Assembly (NCBI GenBank): GCA_025558075.1
Contig: JAHLKF010000003.1
Coordinates: forward strand, 62,001 to 126,000
Direction of reading: 5' to 3'
DNA from: Gaertneriomyces semiglobifer
Lineage: Eukaryota > Chytridiomycota > Chytridiomycetes > Spizellomycetales > Spizellomycetaceae
Length of the DNA: 64,000 bases
Shown: piece after piece, positions 33,030-42,909 of the stretch
Layout of the letters: every line of letters starts with the position of its first letter
Numbering within the stretch: position 1 is the stretch's first letter
Position numbers and translations under genes: made by a program
The notes under the pieces: model-generated
Databases searched by the model: none
Told to the model about the DNA's origin: nothing
The model's input: the letters and a program-made list of their open reading frames with translations, nothing else

Positions 33030-34900
33030 ATGGAAGATGAATCTTGGGCTTGTGCTTCCTGCGGCACTGTAAACGTCACGGTCGTTGCGGGCTCTACATG
33101 CTCATCATGTAATCGGCGTCGGACACGACCACGAAGGGGCCAGAAAAGAGGGGACGATGAGATTGTGGATTTTGGATTGCAAGCGATGCTCGATGCTGCT
33201 AGGTATGGTAGTTGACCCACTCGTGATGCCACTTATGGAAGGAAATGCTGATATGGTTCCTCAGACGAGCATCACTACTGGAACAGGCGCCGCCAAAGGC
33301 CACTGAGCAAGTCATAACGATGACAGCGGACGGGCGTACAGTTAGCGTCCGAGAGAAAGAGTACCGATATTCAGGCAGATTGAAATCATCTCGGCACAAA
33401 CAGAAGAAGGAGGTCCTCCATCCCACTGAAGAAACCTTATTGCCGCCTTTCAATGCGAGCTCCACGGAGCCTGCCACTCCCTCAACGCCTGTAGGACTGA
33501 TATCCCGCATTTGCGATGAAGAAGAGGATCGGCCTTCGCGCACACCGAGAACAGCAAAAAGCACAGCGTCCCAGGCGGAACGACCTTCCGGTAGCTGGGC
33601 TCGAGATGCAAATGAGGGCAGTGAGGGTAGAAACGTCGCAACTGCAGATGAAAGCTTGACTCGAACTGGAGGGGAGCAACAGGACGTATCATTTAATGGA
33701 TCTGTGAACCACTTGACGTCGAGACGAAGCACACGGTCTCAAAAGAAATTGAAGACGGCAAACATGCAACCTCATGGGGATGATACTGAGGAGGAAGTCA
33801 CGGAGGGTTGGCTGGAACTACTAGAGGTTTCACCGAGGCCCACTGGAGATGGGGTAGCCTCGCGAAGACGAAGCACGCGCTCCCGTAATCAATCATCAGA
33901 TAGCATCACAGGAAAGGTCGCGGATGGTGACTCAGAGACACGCAGAAGCTTGAGAATAAAAGAAGCGGGCGAAAATACAGTGATACGCGGAACTATAACT
34001 GAAAATGGTACACCCAGATACACCGCAGAGACTTGGTCCGCAATAGTGAAAAAAGATACGAAAAGGAAAAGCGCCGACGATGGTGATGCGAGCAAAAGTG
34101 GATTAGTGAGACGACAGAAGAAGCCGAAGACCCGGCCGAAAGGAAACTACTCTTCAACTGCTGAAGCCCACTTGCGGGGCAACTCGCCGACATTGTCAAT
34201 TGACTCTGGTCAACTGCCAGCTATGGATGATGCGTCTCCGTTTCAGGCTGGTCCTGAAGGGTTATCGTCCGACTTGGATCTGACGCATAAGGATGGGGTT
34301 GCAAAGGAAGCACCGAGTATTGTCACGCGCGGATCTGTCTTAATGCTTCCTTCTGAAAAGAAATATCCGACTCGCGCATCAGACCGAACAGCAGCAGCCG
34401 ATACTCGGTCGGTCCCCAAAAGCTCACAGAAACGGGCCGTTCCTTCCAAGTCACCTTCTACCAGCAGGCGCATTTCACCGCGAAAGCGAGTGGCACAGGA
34501 CCAACCAGCAAACAATAACCGCGCCTCTCCAGGTCGCTCACTGCAATCACCGACCACATCCAAGACAGGCCGGCTAACACCAACGCCCACACCAGATACC
34601 CACAGCACGCGCACGGTCGCGAGTCGCGGGACATCGGCGACACCAGGGTTGCGATCTGCCTCCAGTCAACAGCCGTTCTCTTCATCTCCGCTCTCATCCA
34701 TGTCGGCTCCACCTTCCACCAAGTCGCCTCCTCCCAACACTAATGGCAGACTCTCTCGAGACGCCCACAAGACTGCGACACCGACGTCGAGCACTGAAGG
34801 TGGGAATGTAGAGGTGGACCAATTGTACCGTGTCTGCGTTGGGGGCGTGGCAGTTGTTGTGGGTTTGATGAGTCGCACGGCTGCTGCGAGGAGACGATAA
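33030..34900 (+). CDS. RanBP2-type zinc-finger protein with long disordered region and hydrophobic C-terminus
   Basis: Exons 33030-33202 and 33265-34900 (62-nt intron) give 602 aa. Residues 4-30 form one zinc finger (WACASCGTVNVTVVAGSTC-SSC; W-x-C-x2-C...C-x2-C), similar to RanBP2/NZF fingers that bind RNA or ubiquitin. Residues 60-570 are predicted disordered, rich in Ser, Thr, Arg and Lys, with many short basic clusters (SRRSTRSQKK, RRQKKPKTRPKG) that suggest nuclear localisation or nucleic-acid contact. The last 25 residues hold a hydrophobic segment (YRVCVGGVAVVVGLM) followed by RTAAARRR, which could be a tail anchor, although 15-16 residues is short. No family recognised; ligand and location are open. 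Confidence 0.75.
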
Positions 34901-35277
34901 CGTGCACCAGACCGTTGCACACGGTGAATGCTGTTCACACATAGTTTTTCAAGTACATAGTTTACCTTTGGCGTTCCGCGTTTTATTAAATAGTCTTTTC
35001 AAAATATATACCAGCGAGTTTACTATCGCAGTGCATCGAGCGCCGCGTCACAATCATGGCCACGTATCGCTTTGTCCAAAAAGAGACAAACATACGGTCA
35101 TTTCGCATGAACACTAGCTTTCTGCACAAATAGGTCAATGTTTTTGTCGACGCTCGCGATGAACGCATTGCACGCCTCCAAATAATGGATAGTACTTCCG
35201 CAGAACCAGCAGGCACACTGAACTGATTGCGTGGAGGTCGCACTCGTCAAGTACACGCGCAATTGGGCAACATGGGT
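34901..35277. other. tail-to-tail intergenic region
   Basis: Lies between the stop codons of the zinc-finger gene and the MBOAT gene. It holds the 3' flanks of both; nothing else recognised. Confidence 0.6.
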
Positions 35278-36453
35278 TCAGAAAAGTAGAGGGCAGATAT
35301 CCACATCAAGAATCCGCATCTCCACGAATCTTTCAAGGAACATTGGGCTCGTCCACAACAAAAACCCAGTTGTCCATGTCCACCCCACTATCTTGGCGGG
35401 CAGAGACTTTTTCCACTTATGAATCGTATCTTTGCCAAACAGCCTCACAAGTAGGAAATCCAAAGCCAACTCGAACGTCACACCGAGTCCTTGCATGCAA
35501 AAGAATCCAAGTTGATACCAATCCCATGTCCCATCAAAAGAGTAGATGACGTATGCATGAAGCAGACCGGAGTAAACAAATGTCGACATGCCAGCTACCC
35601 AGATTTTCCATGTTACTGGTCCTCCTCGTTTGACATTCTGGTATTCATCTTTGGCCGTCAAAAGATCCAATACATGAAGATAGATTCCCCTCTTCAATTC
35701 TCCTTTCATAACTAGATTCCAACGCCGATTCCAAAAATCTCTCAAGCCAGTTGCAAGAAACGGACGGTCGTGCAACATAGGTATGTTCTCCACTGGAGAT
35801 TTGGTCAGGTACGACAGAACCATCGTGAAGGGATAGTAAAGGATATTCATGGCGACATAAAATCCAAATACATACAGGTATGACTGCAGGTAATATTGGC
35901 CAATGGACTTCGTAAAAGGCATCGGAAGAAGTAAAGAAGGATACTCCTCTGCTGGATGAATACGGCGAAAATAGTAGTAGATGGCATTGACGGTCAGGTA
36001 TTGCAAGGGAAGATAGACGGCAAAAGTACGGTATCCAGGTCTACTTCGCTGACGGGATCGATTGGCTGGTATCATGTCCTCAGCGGAAGCCAACTTCTCT
36101 TGGGTATTATTGCGCAACTTCTTCTCTGCAGTGCCTTTATTTCCGCCCTTCTGCAGAAAGAAACGCTCCAAGTAATCAACCACTCCATCGGAATAGGCTC
36201 CTTTGGAAGCATTCGTCCAAAAGTTCACTCCTCGACTAGCTAGCACGACCCCCCATACCGTCCCAAAAATGTTGAGTTCATATTTGTCGGACTTCACGAT
36301 GGTAGGAATAAGAAGGAGAAGTGCGGAGGTCGGCAGCAGCAGCCATGGACGCAAAGAGCGCAAGGAAAGTTTCTCCGTCAAGCGAAGAACAATATGTGGC
36401 AGAGCGACAGGGAATAAAAGGAGCGAAGTGTACACTGAGGCAGAGAGCAGCAT
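35278..36453 (-). CDS. MBOAT wax-synthase-like acyltransferase
   Basis: Multi-pass membrane O-acyltransferase of 391 aa in one exon, from ATG 36453. About eight hydrophobic segments are visible. The family core is LRDFWNRRWNLV (residues 236-247), as in wax-synthase domain proteins, and the expected active-site histidine is in SGLLHAYVIY (about 295-304). The family transfers acyl groups from acyl-CoA to alcohols or sterols, or acts in secondary metabolism. Substrate cannot be read from sequence. A loop at 100-140 is highly charged and probably cytosolic. It starts 221 bp from the divergent RING-CH gene, so the two may share a promoter. Confidence 0.9.
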   Translation of the reverse strand: MLLSASVYTSLLLFPVALPHIVLRLTEKLSLRSLRPWLLLPTSALLLLIPTIVKSDKYELNIFGTVWGVVLASRGVNFWTNASKGAYSDGVVDYLERFFLQKGGNKGTAEKKLRNNTQEKLASAEDMIPANRSRQRSRPGYRTFAVYLPLQYLTVNAIYYYFRRIHPAEEYPSLLLPMPFTKSIGQYYLQSYLYVFGFYVAMNILYYPFTMVLSYLTKSPVENIPMLHDRPFLATGLRDFWNRRWNLVMKGELKRGIYLHVLDLLTAKDEYQNVKRGGPVTWKIWVAGMSTFVYSGLLHAYVIYSFDGTWDWYQLGFFCMQGLGVTFELALDFLLVRLFGKDTIHKWKKSLPAKIVGWTWTTGFLLWTSPMFLERFVEMRILDVDICPLLF

Positions 36454-36674
36454 TGGACGTTCCTGGGGTATATCGGTCGGAGAACACCTCTGTTTAGGTA
36501 AAACTGATATGAAACCAACTCTACTCCAAGGGTACGTAAAGCACTATAGGGCGTTACAAGAAATCCGCAGAGTTCATAATTGCATATAACACTTTGCGGG
36601 TATATGGTGATGACTACATTGGAAAATGGAAAACCTCACGCGCGCGGTCTTCCGAACGGTTAGTCAACTTAAAG
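36454..36674. promoter_or_regulatory. divergent promoter region, MBOAT / RING-CH genes
   Basis: Only 221 bp separate the start codons of the two divergent genes, so regulatory sequences must be shared or overlap. No clear TATA box is seen on either strand. Confidence 0.4.
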
Positions 36675-37663
36675 ATGGATGCTCATAACGGCGAGCTCGA
36701 CAGTTTGGTTGCGGAAGCCTTGCCAACCTCTGAGGAACCGGAGTTCCCCGAAGGACTACGACGACGTGAGAATACGTCTGTGCAGGACGAGGTTCCTGAG
36801 GAAGCGGAAACGCCGCTAGCTGATCCACCTCAGGCCGCTGGCAGGGATGACCGCATTTGTAGAATTTGTTTTGGTGGACAAGAGGATGAGCCGGAACTTG
36901 GACGATTGCTGAGCCCATGCAAATGTAACGGGACCATGAAGTATGTCCATGTAGGTAGGCATCCGCACGCAGTCATGCCACGGCGTTCAAAGCTGGCACA
37001 CAATAACCTGGATACTGACTCGGCGGGTCTCTTAGAATGCTTGAACGAATGGAGGCGTAACAGTAGGAAGAAGGAAAGCTTTTATCAATGCGATCAGTGC
37101 CTATACCGATACAACTTTGCACGAACAACATGGGCGAGGATAGCCGTCAACGAGGGTATGCATCGCTCAAGGTTGAACTGTCAAAGCTTGCATATCCGCT
37201 AACTCGCTTCGTTCCCTCAATAGTTGTAGTAACACTCTTGACATTTGCGGTGTTCTTGGTCAGCGCAATCTTCTCCGGGTTCGGTGCGAAACTGATCCTC
37301 ATGTATTACGGGCCAGGCTCGATTTTCGACTGGGAGCTCCTCGAGGATTTGGAACTCACCTATTTTGCGAATCCGGCAGCTTACTCTATGTGGCGCATTG
37401 ACATTGTCCATCTTCTTTTGGGCGTTATGCTACTCGGGGTCATGGGGTTTACCCAGCTGGCAGCGACGGTGTTCTGGGGAACCGGGATTCCTGGATTTCG
37501 TACCAGACGAATGGGAGGTGGTAGAGATGGCTCGCTCATCTTTACGGTGATTATTGTCATAGGTGTGGTAAAGATGGTGTGGGCGATGTACAAAGGCGTC
37601 AGAGAATGGAGTAGGAGACGGCTCGAAGTAGTAGAAGCGGCCATCATGGACGTTCGTGAGTAG
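36675..37663 (+). CDS. RING-CH (MARCH-type) membrane ubiquitin ligase
   Basis: Membrane E3 ubiquitin ligase of 279 aa; exons 36675-36954, 37036-37155 and 37224-37663 with introns of 81 and 68 nt. The RING-CH finger covers about residues 63-120: CRICFGG, CKCNGTMKYVHVECLNEW (its HVEC completed across the first intron), then YQCDQC, giving the C4HC3 pattern. It is followed by RTTWARIAV and a first membrane helix (VVVTLLTFAVFLVSAIF). A second lies at IDIVHLLLGVMLLGVMGF and a third at SLIFTVIIVIGVVKMVWAMY. The family ubiquitinates membrane proteins for sorting or degradation. The second junction was chosen because it matches phase and joins WARIAVNE to the helix as in relatives. Confidence 0.92.
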
Positions 37664-38128
37664 CAGCTCTCGTTGCTCGTTCGTCCATGCGTAAGCCGCA
37701 GAATGAGTTAGCGACCATCTTGAATGCCCCTATGTATATAGCGTTCACCGAACCCCTGAAACGATCTCATTGTGCTACACGATTTTTAAACAGATAGGAT
37801 TTTTAAGGATCAAGGGTTACAGGTCGATACATGCTTCTATCCGAAAAGGAAGCGGATTCGTCGTAGGATTCAAATGGAATAGCAGTGCATGGACGCTGAA
37901 CATTGTCCTTGGACTTCCTTCGCATCATCGTCCACCAGAAAGGAAAACGAACACGTACCATCAGTTATCCAAGGAGTCTTGCTGTCTGATACCGTTTGCC
38001 CGGCCTTCTAACCGTTTCGTCGTTTGAACATTTCTTATGACATTGCAGGTTGATATAACCTTTCCCACTGCCAGTGCTTCGCGTGTTAGGCCTGAAATGA
38101 ACACGTCCGCCCGTCAAGTTAACGCGCA
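37664..38128. other. intergenic, no gene seen
   Basis: Three-prime flank of the RING-CH gene and upstream of the regulatory cluster at 38129; no coding feature recognised. Confidence 0.5.
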
Positions 38129-38184
38129 TGAGTCACGTGATTGTATTGCCATGTCAACACCGTTGAAGACGAGCAGTATAAAAG
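38129..38184 (+). promoter_or_regulatory. Gcn4/AP-1 site overlapping E-box, plus TATA box
   Basis: TGAGTCA (38129-38135, bZIP/Gcn4 consensus) overlaps TCACGTGA (38133-38140, an extended palindromic E-box). TATAAAAG follows at 38177-38184, about 40 bp downstream and 98 bp before a candidate start codon at 38282. The set is the best core-promoter match in the window. Confidence 0.6.
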
Positions 38185-38281
38185 GTGTAGGGCAGCTTCC
38201 CATCCTTCATCGACTGCAGAAAACCGATAGACCAATCCTGGTGTTAGCCTGGACGATATCTTTGGCCTTTTGATTTCACGG

Positions 38282-38576
38282 ATGGTGGAGGTGATGCTCA
38301 AGCTTGTGATTCCAGCGAAACATACGGACCATGGCGTTCCCACTACGGTGGAGGCGTTGCATGTCTTCTATGCTGGGACAGGCTCCCACATAAGCACATT
38401 CACATGCCCGAAAGGGTGCGGGGCGTAAGCTCTGGTGGGTCATCAGAAACGTTCGGCGCCGTGCTTCTCTCGATAATGCCGCCAGGCTTAGAGTTGGAAA
38501 CATGGAAGCCATGAAACGGGCCTACGTGCGGACACTGTTAAGTGCAATTCACGAGCTGACTACCTGTCGGACTTGA
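38282..38576 (+). CDS. candidate small protein gene, 77 aa
   Basis: Proposed because a strong TATA box lies about 100 bp upstream and a canonical intron joins two frames. Exon 1 is 38282-38424 (MVEVMLKLVIPAKH to CPKGCG), donor GTAAGC; exon 2 is 38486-38576 after CGCCAG. The 61-nt intron is the typical length here, has a TAAT-type branch sequence near its end, and the phases match. The product would be a 77-aa protein with a CPKGC motif and a basic helical C-terminus (MKRAYVRTLLSAIHELTTC). No signal peptide and no family recognised. More exons downstream are possible. It could equally be chance. Confidence 0.38.
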
Positions 38577-39590
38577 GTGGGATGCTCTGAGTATCATTTT
38601 CGCCTTCCTTGCCTTGAAAAGCCTTGATATCCTCCCGGCTTCTGAATTGGCGTCTGTAGTTGACACCTGCATAAATGATCGTACTTGGTCGTGATCCCCG
38701 GCGCCAAGACCTCTCATTGCTCTTGGCACATTGGTTCCCTTACGAGCCATTTGACAAGTAGTAGTCCATCGGTACATGATGGTTAAGACATGCAATGAGC
38801 TGTGAATTGTTCGGCAGATGGCGCTTTAGCGAGAAAGGGGTTTGATGTTTGAGAGTCAGTGGTGGAGAGTATTCGGCACTCATCAGTCTCGCCAAATTCG
38901 TTCACAGGTGCCCCGCAAGGCCCTCAAGCTGACCAAGACCTTCCGATTTACATTTCGCTTTGCATCAGTCCGCTTCGCCTGGCAGCCGCGCAAGTGACAG
39001 TTGGCCGATCCTCACATACCCTGACAATACTTTCTCACCTAATTCTGCTTGGCAAGCATCTCGGTAGCACTATTACGTCTCTATGATGCCCGGACTCGTA
39101 CGGTGTCCTGGAACAGTAGGAATTCGCCTTGTTTGACCCCGCCAGGAGGGAACATTCACCGTACAGCGTCCGTCTACAGGACCTGAACTATCGAGTTATA
39201 TTGAATATTGAATGCTTGATGAGAATATGTGGAGTTTTGGCGCTGTCTTCTCTTTTTGAATGCGGGTGTCTCTGCTTCATTCAATGGTACTCGAGCATAC
39301 AAAGCGTACACAATCAGTCTCTACCGCATATTTCTCTTATAAACTGCATCTCTTAAATGACTGCCTTGTCCGTCGCAGCTTGCTCGTTTAGGCTTTACCT
39401 CTCTGCTATTGTTGTGGTCTGCTTGTTTTAGGTTGGGATGTGCTCCCGCGAAGTAGTAACTCCCTGGAAACATTTCAAGTACAACCGAAGTCAAACGCAG
39501 CACAGGTTATTCACCAGCGCCAGCCACAGTTATCGGACAAGTACCTGTACTGCTGTTCTCACCTGCGCCGCCCCAAAAGCAAAGGCACCT
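38577..39590. other. intergenic upstream of SWI3-like gene
   Basis: A minus-strand frame at 38538-38795 and small plus-strand frames have no family resemblance. TATAAA at 39338-39343 may serve the SWI3-like gene about 250 bp downstream. Confidence 0.45.
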
Positions 39591-42572
39591 ATGACCTTTC
39601 GCTACTGGAAGTCTGGCCATGTCACTGCAAAGCTGAATTCGCTGAGAACAGCGCTTTTTGACCATCTGCGCGAGAATCCTGTTACGGGCCCCAATCAAAA
39701 TAGCAGTAGTGCTCAGCTTTCCATATCAGTCAAGGAACTTGCCAGCTTCATCAGCGCTTTGATCCACTACCCTTACGAGCAGTTGCCGCATGCCCCTGCC
39801 GAACCGGACGAGGCCAATGCGGAGGATGAGCTTGATGCCGATGACTGGGAAGAGACATCAAATAATAAGTACAATGGATCCACCCGACGACACCGGCACC
39901 TGGTCCGAATTCCTGTTAAGCTCTTCAAAGACTTTTCCGCTCAAGGTTCCCTGTATACGATTCTACGAGCCGCTTACACTTGGCGAATTAAGCACGGACT
40001 GAGACGATGGGACCTGGACAACCCTGCTAGACGTGCAAGCCATGCCTTGCTGATACGCTATATTGCAGAAGTCCTAGCACATGAAGGTTTTCTACGGTAC
40101 CCGGTTCTTACCTTTGGGCGATCATTGAGCGACCATGTGCGGGACGAGATTCGACGTCTGGCGCCTCAGGCTCAATGCATTGTACACGAGTACATGACTA
40201 AAGATGTAACGCACATCCTACAGCACGCTCCCGAACATGATAACATCCGGGAAACAACCGCCAGCAGGAACAGCAGTGACAATCTCCAGTCGTCGGAAAC
40301 GGAATGGTACCGTACCCTGGACAAACGAGATGGCTACGTCCTACTGCATTACTGGTACAAGCCTGATTCATCTGATAAGTGGGTCTCACAGGCATCAGGG
40401 GAATTCCTAGATCCTGAACCCGCCCCAGAGCATCAAGGTCCCTGGTACCTCAGTGTCAACTGGCTGAGGGATAGCGTCAGATTTGCTGAGTGGATGAACG
40501 AAGAAGATTACGAGGCTGAAGAGCCTGATGAACTTGAGGAGCATCTAGAAGACGTCATGGACGGGGAAGAGTCCGATATCGGATCAGATCTGGATGTTGA
40601 TAGCAAATCTGTCCATTCTATGCGATCTAATGCCAAATCATTCCGATCCAATGATCCAGATGACGACCAGATGTCACTTGCTGATGAGGAAATGGAAGCC
40701 GCAAACGATGGACCAATACCGTATCCTATTGTGAACCCGGTCGATCTGAACAGGAAAGGAATCAGGAGTAAGAAGTACGAGTACGAACCTATACCAAACG
40801 CCATTTTACATAACATATCTCAACCGTTACGAATACCCTTGCCCGCCAGGCATTTAAAACGTAATCGTACTGGCGATGGTGAAGAAGAGGACCGCTGGGA
40901 GTTCCTGGGCCGAATGAGGAGAAAAACGGAACTTAATATCATTCCAAAGCAGGATTCCGATGCAGATCAGAAGCAGGGTGACTCACAGGCAGTCAAAAGC
41001 GAGGATGTTGAGCATCCTTTTCCCCCCGTAGATTCCGTAGCGGATTCACCGACCTCGGTTAGCACAGCGATGGATGTGGATAACCAGCCATCACCGACCC
41101 CCGCGGCCTCATCAGATCCTATACGATCTGTCTCCTTTCCACCCATTCTTCCCGGACACATACCCGACGCGCCCGAGTGGATCAAAGCACATCCGGATAC
41201 CGTTTCAGATATCGAAATTACGCATTTTCCAGACACACAGGTATCCGACTACGCTGAAAGATACATCTTTCTACGAAATGCAATGATACGAGCATATTGG
41301 AATGCACCGTTCCGAAGTCTGTCGATTGCTGAATGCTGGGACGTTTTTGGGGACTACGATAACACAATTAACTTTTGTGACGTGGTTAAGGTATCGATGT
41401 GGTTGGAAAGTTGGAGTTTGATCAACGTTTTTGGGTTAATTGGAGAGGACGCACCCGAGGGCGTCGAGAGCACTCTCGCTGGCTTGCTGCGCCTGCAACG
41501 GAAGGACATGATGGAGTGCGATCCGGTGTATAAGTCCCCACTTGTACCTCGCGATGTAGTGAAGCAAGCTGACCTTTCCGCCATTCAAATGACGCGACGA
41601 AAATGCTGGTATTGCTCGACTTCTCTTCCTACTGCGAAAGATATACTACCGGAACCTTATTATTGCTTGGCGGTCAACTATGACATATGCTTGTGCCTCT
41701 CCTGCTTCCAGTCCGGTTGCTATCCTTATGATGTGTCATCCTCCTCCTTTATTGCCGTAAAACCGGTACCAAACGTCGCGGAAGTTGAAAGGATATTACC
41801 TGCAAAGACGGACGACGTACCGCAAAGCCAGTGGGGGCATGAAGAGCGACTACTCCTGATGGAAGCGATAGAAGCGCAACATCAATCAGGTATGCCAAAC
41901 GGAAGAGGTGAAGCGCGAAAAACCGGAAACATGGACGCGCTCAATCTCTGTGGCATTGACTGGCGTGGCGTATCGCAGTTTGTCGGAACACGAAGTCCTG
42001 AGGAATGTATTTATGAATTCGCAAGAATACCTATCGAGGACCAGTTCCTGAATGCCTCTAGTGGGGTTATCGATTCCGATCAACAGGGAAACGTGGCTCC
42101 GTTATCGTCGTCTCCTACTGCCCCGTGGAGTGGGACAGTGCTAGAATACGCAGATAATCCTGTTATGAGCTTCCTGCGCTTCATCAGTAGGGAAGTGAAC
42201 CCTAGTGTAGCAGCTGCAGGTGCCAAAAGCGTTCTGGAAGCGGTTTCGCGAGAGTCACAGCAAACCAACGGCAGTGGCCAACCATCCATGCAGACATTGA
42301 ACGCTGCCTGCCCGCCAGATTCCGTTATCGCTGAACCAGAGCGATCTGATTCCTCCACCGAGAGCGCTACTAACTTAAGACTTGAACTGCTCTTTGAGGG
42401 ATTGGTCCAAGCGTCTCGCGATGCTGCCCGAGAGCTGGCGGTTTACGAAGATGGACAAGCTCGGCTGTTGGTACGGGAGTTAGTGGAGTGCACGTTGGAA
42501 AAGGTCGAGCGGAAGAGGGCCTTCATCAAATGTTTGGATGAGGCGCTAGGAAACGCGAGTACCATTGTATAA
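39591..42572 (+). CDS. SWI3/SMARCC (Moira-like) chromatin-remodelling subunit
   Basis: Scaffold subunit of a SWI/SNF or RSC-type remodeler, acting in the nucleus. One exon, 993 aa from ATG 39591; an upstream in-frame ATG at 39438 would add 51 residues, but the family start (FRYWKSGHVTAKLNSLRTAL, like the TKFWES start of SMARCC) comes right after the chosen Met. Domains in order: N-terminal SMARCC module with BRCT-like part (20-300, including HLVRIPVKLFKDF and GPWYLSVNWLRDS), acidic linker, SWIRM at about 520-610 (HFPDTQVSDYAERYIFLRNAMI), a ZZ-like zinc region at 665-710 (CWYCSTSLP, ICLCLSCFQSGCYP), SANT at 745-815 (WGHEERLLLMEAIE, PEECIYEFARIPIED) and a C-terminal helix. An intronless gene this long is unusual here. 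Confidence 0.94.
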   Translation: MTFRYWKSGHVTAKLNSLRTALFDHLRENPVTGPNQNSSSAQLSISVKELASFISALIHYPYEQLPHAPAEPDEANAEDELDADDWEETSNNKYNGSTRRHRHLVRIPVKLFKDFSAQGSLYTILRAAYTWRIKHGLRRWDLDNPARRASHALLIRYIAEVLAHEGFLRYPVLTFGRSLSDHVRDEIRRLAPQAQCIVHEYMTKDVTHILQHAPEHDNIRETTASRNSSDNLQSSETEWYRTLDKRDGYVLLHYWYKPDSSDKWVSQASGEFLDPEPAPEHQGPWYLSVNWLRDSVRFAEWMNEEDYEAEEPDELEEHLEDVMDGEESDIGSDLDVDSKSVHSMRSNAKSFRSNDPDDDQMSLADEEMEAANDGPIPYPIVNPVDLNRKGIRSKKYEYEPIPNAILHNISQPLRIPLPARHLKRNRTGDGEEEDRWEFLGRMRRKTELNIIPKQDSDADQKQGDSQAVKSEDVEHPFPPVDSVADSPTSVSTAMDVDNQPSPTPAASSDPIRSVSFPPILPGHIPDAPEWIKAHPDTVSDIEITHFPDTQVSDYAERYIFLRNAMIRAYWNAPFRSLSIAECWDVFGDYDNTINFCDVVKVSMWLESWSLINVFGLIGEDAPEGVESTLAGLLRLQRKDMMECDPVYKSPLVPRDVVKQADLSAIQMTRRKCWYCSTSLPTAKDILPEPYYCLAVNYDICLCLSCFQSGCYPYDVSSSSFIAVKPVPNVAEVERILPAKTDDVPQSQWGHEERLLLMEAIEAQHQSGMPNGRGEARKTGNMDALNLCGIDWRGVSQFVGTRSPEECIYEFARIPIEDQFLNASSGVIDSDQQGNVAPLSSSPTAPWSGTVLEYADNPVMSFLRFISREVNPSVAAAGAKSVLEAVSRESQQTNGSGQPSMQTLNAACPPDSVIAEPERSDSSTESATNLRLELLFEGLVQASRDAARELAVYEDGQARLLVRELVECTLEKVERKRAFIKCLDEALGNASTIV

Positions 42573-42909
42573 AGATCCCATCGGTGAATTAAGTAACTTC
42601 ATTAATGTAGACAGAGCATTGTAGGTTAATAGACGCCGTGCTGCGCCGTGCCTCGAGTACCCTTCCGTACATGATCATTGACGTTGAAACCGTTCATGGT
42701 GTCATGGATCACATTCGAACCTACGCATTTCAATTCTGCCTAAGGTGAACGCAGGTCTGACACCCGTTTCGCATCGCGTTCGCGAGATATCCACATCTCA
42801 TTGATACGTATCCTACGCGTTTAATATGCAACGCCTACAGTATACGCCTGCAGTAATCGGTTTCAAATCAACAGATACGAACCGGAAGAGCCTAATCCTA
42901 GCGTACCAT
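42573..42909. other. tail-to-tail intergenic region
   Basis: Lies between the stop codons of the SWI3-like and UBXN1-like genes; nothing beyond 3' flanks is recognised. Confidence 0.6.
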
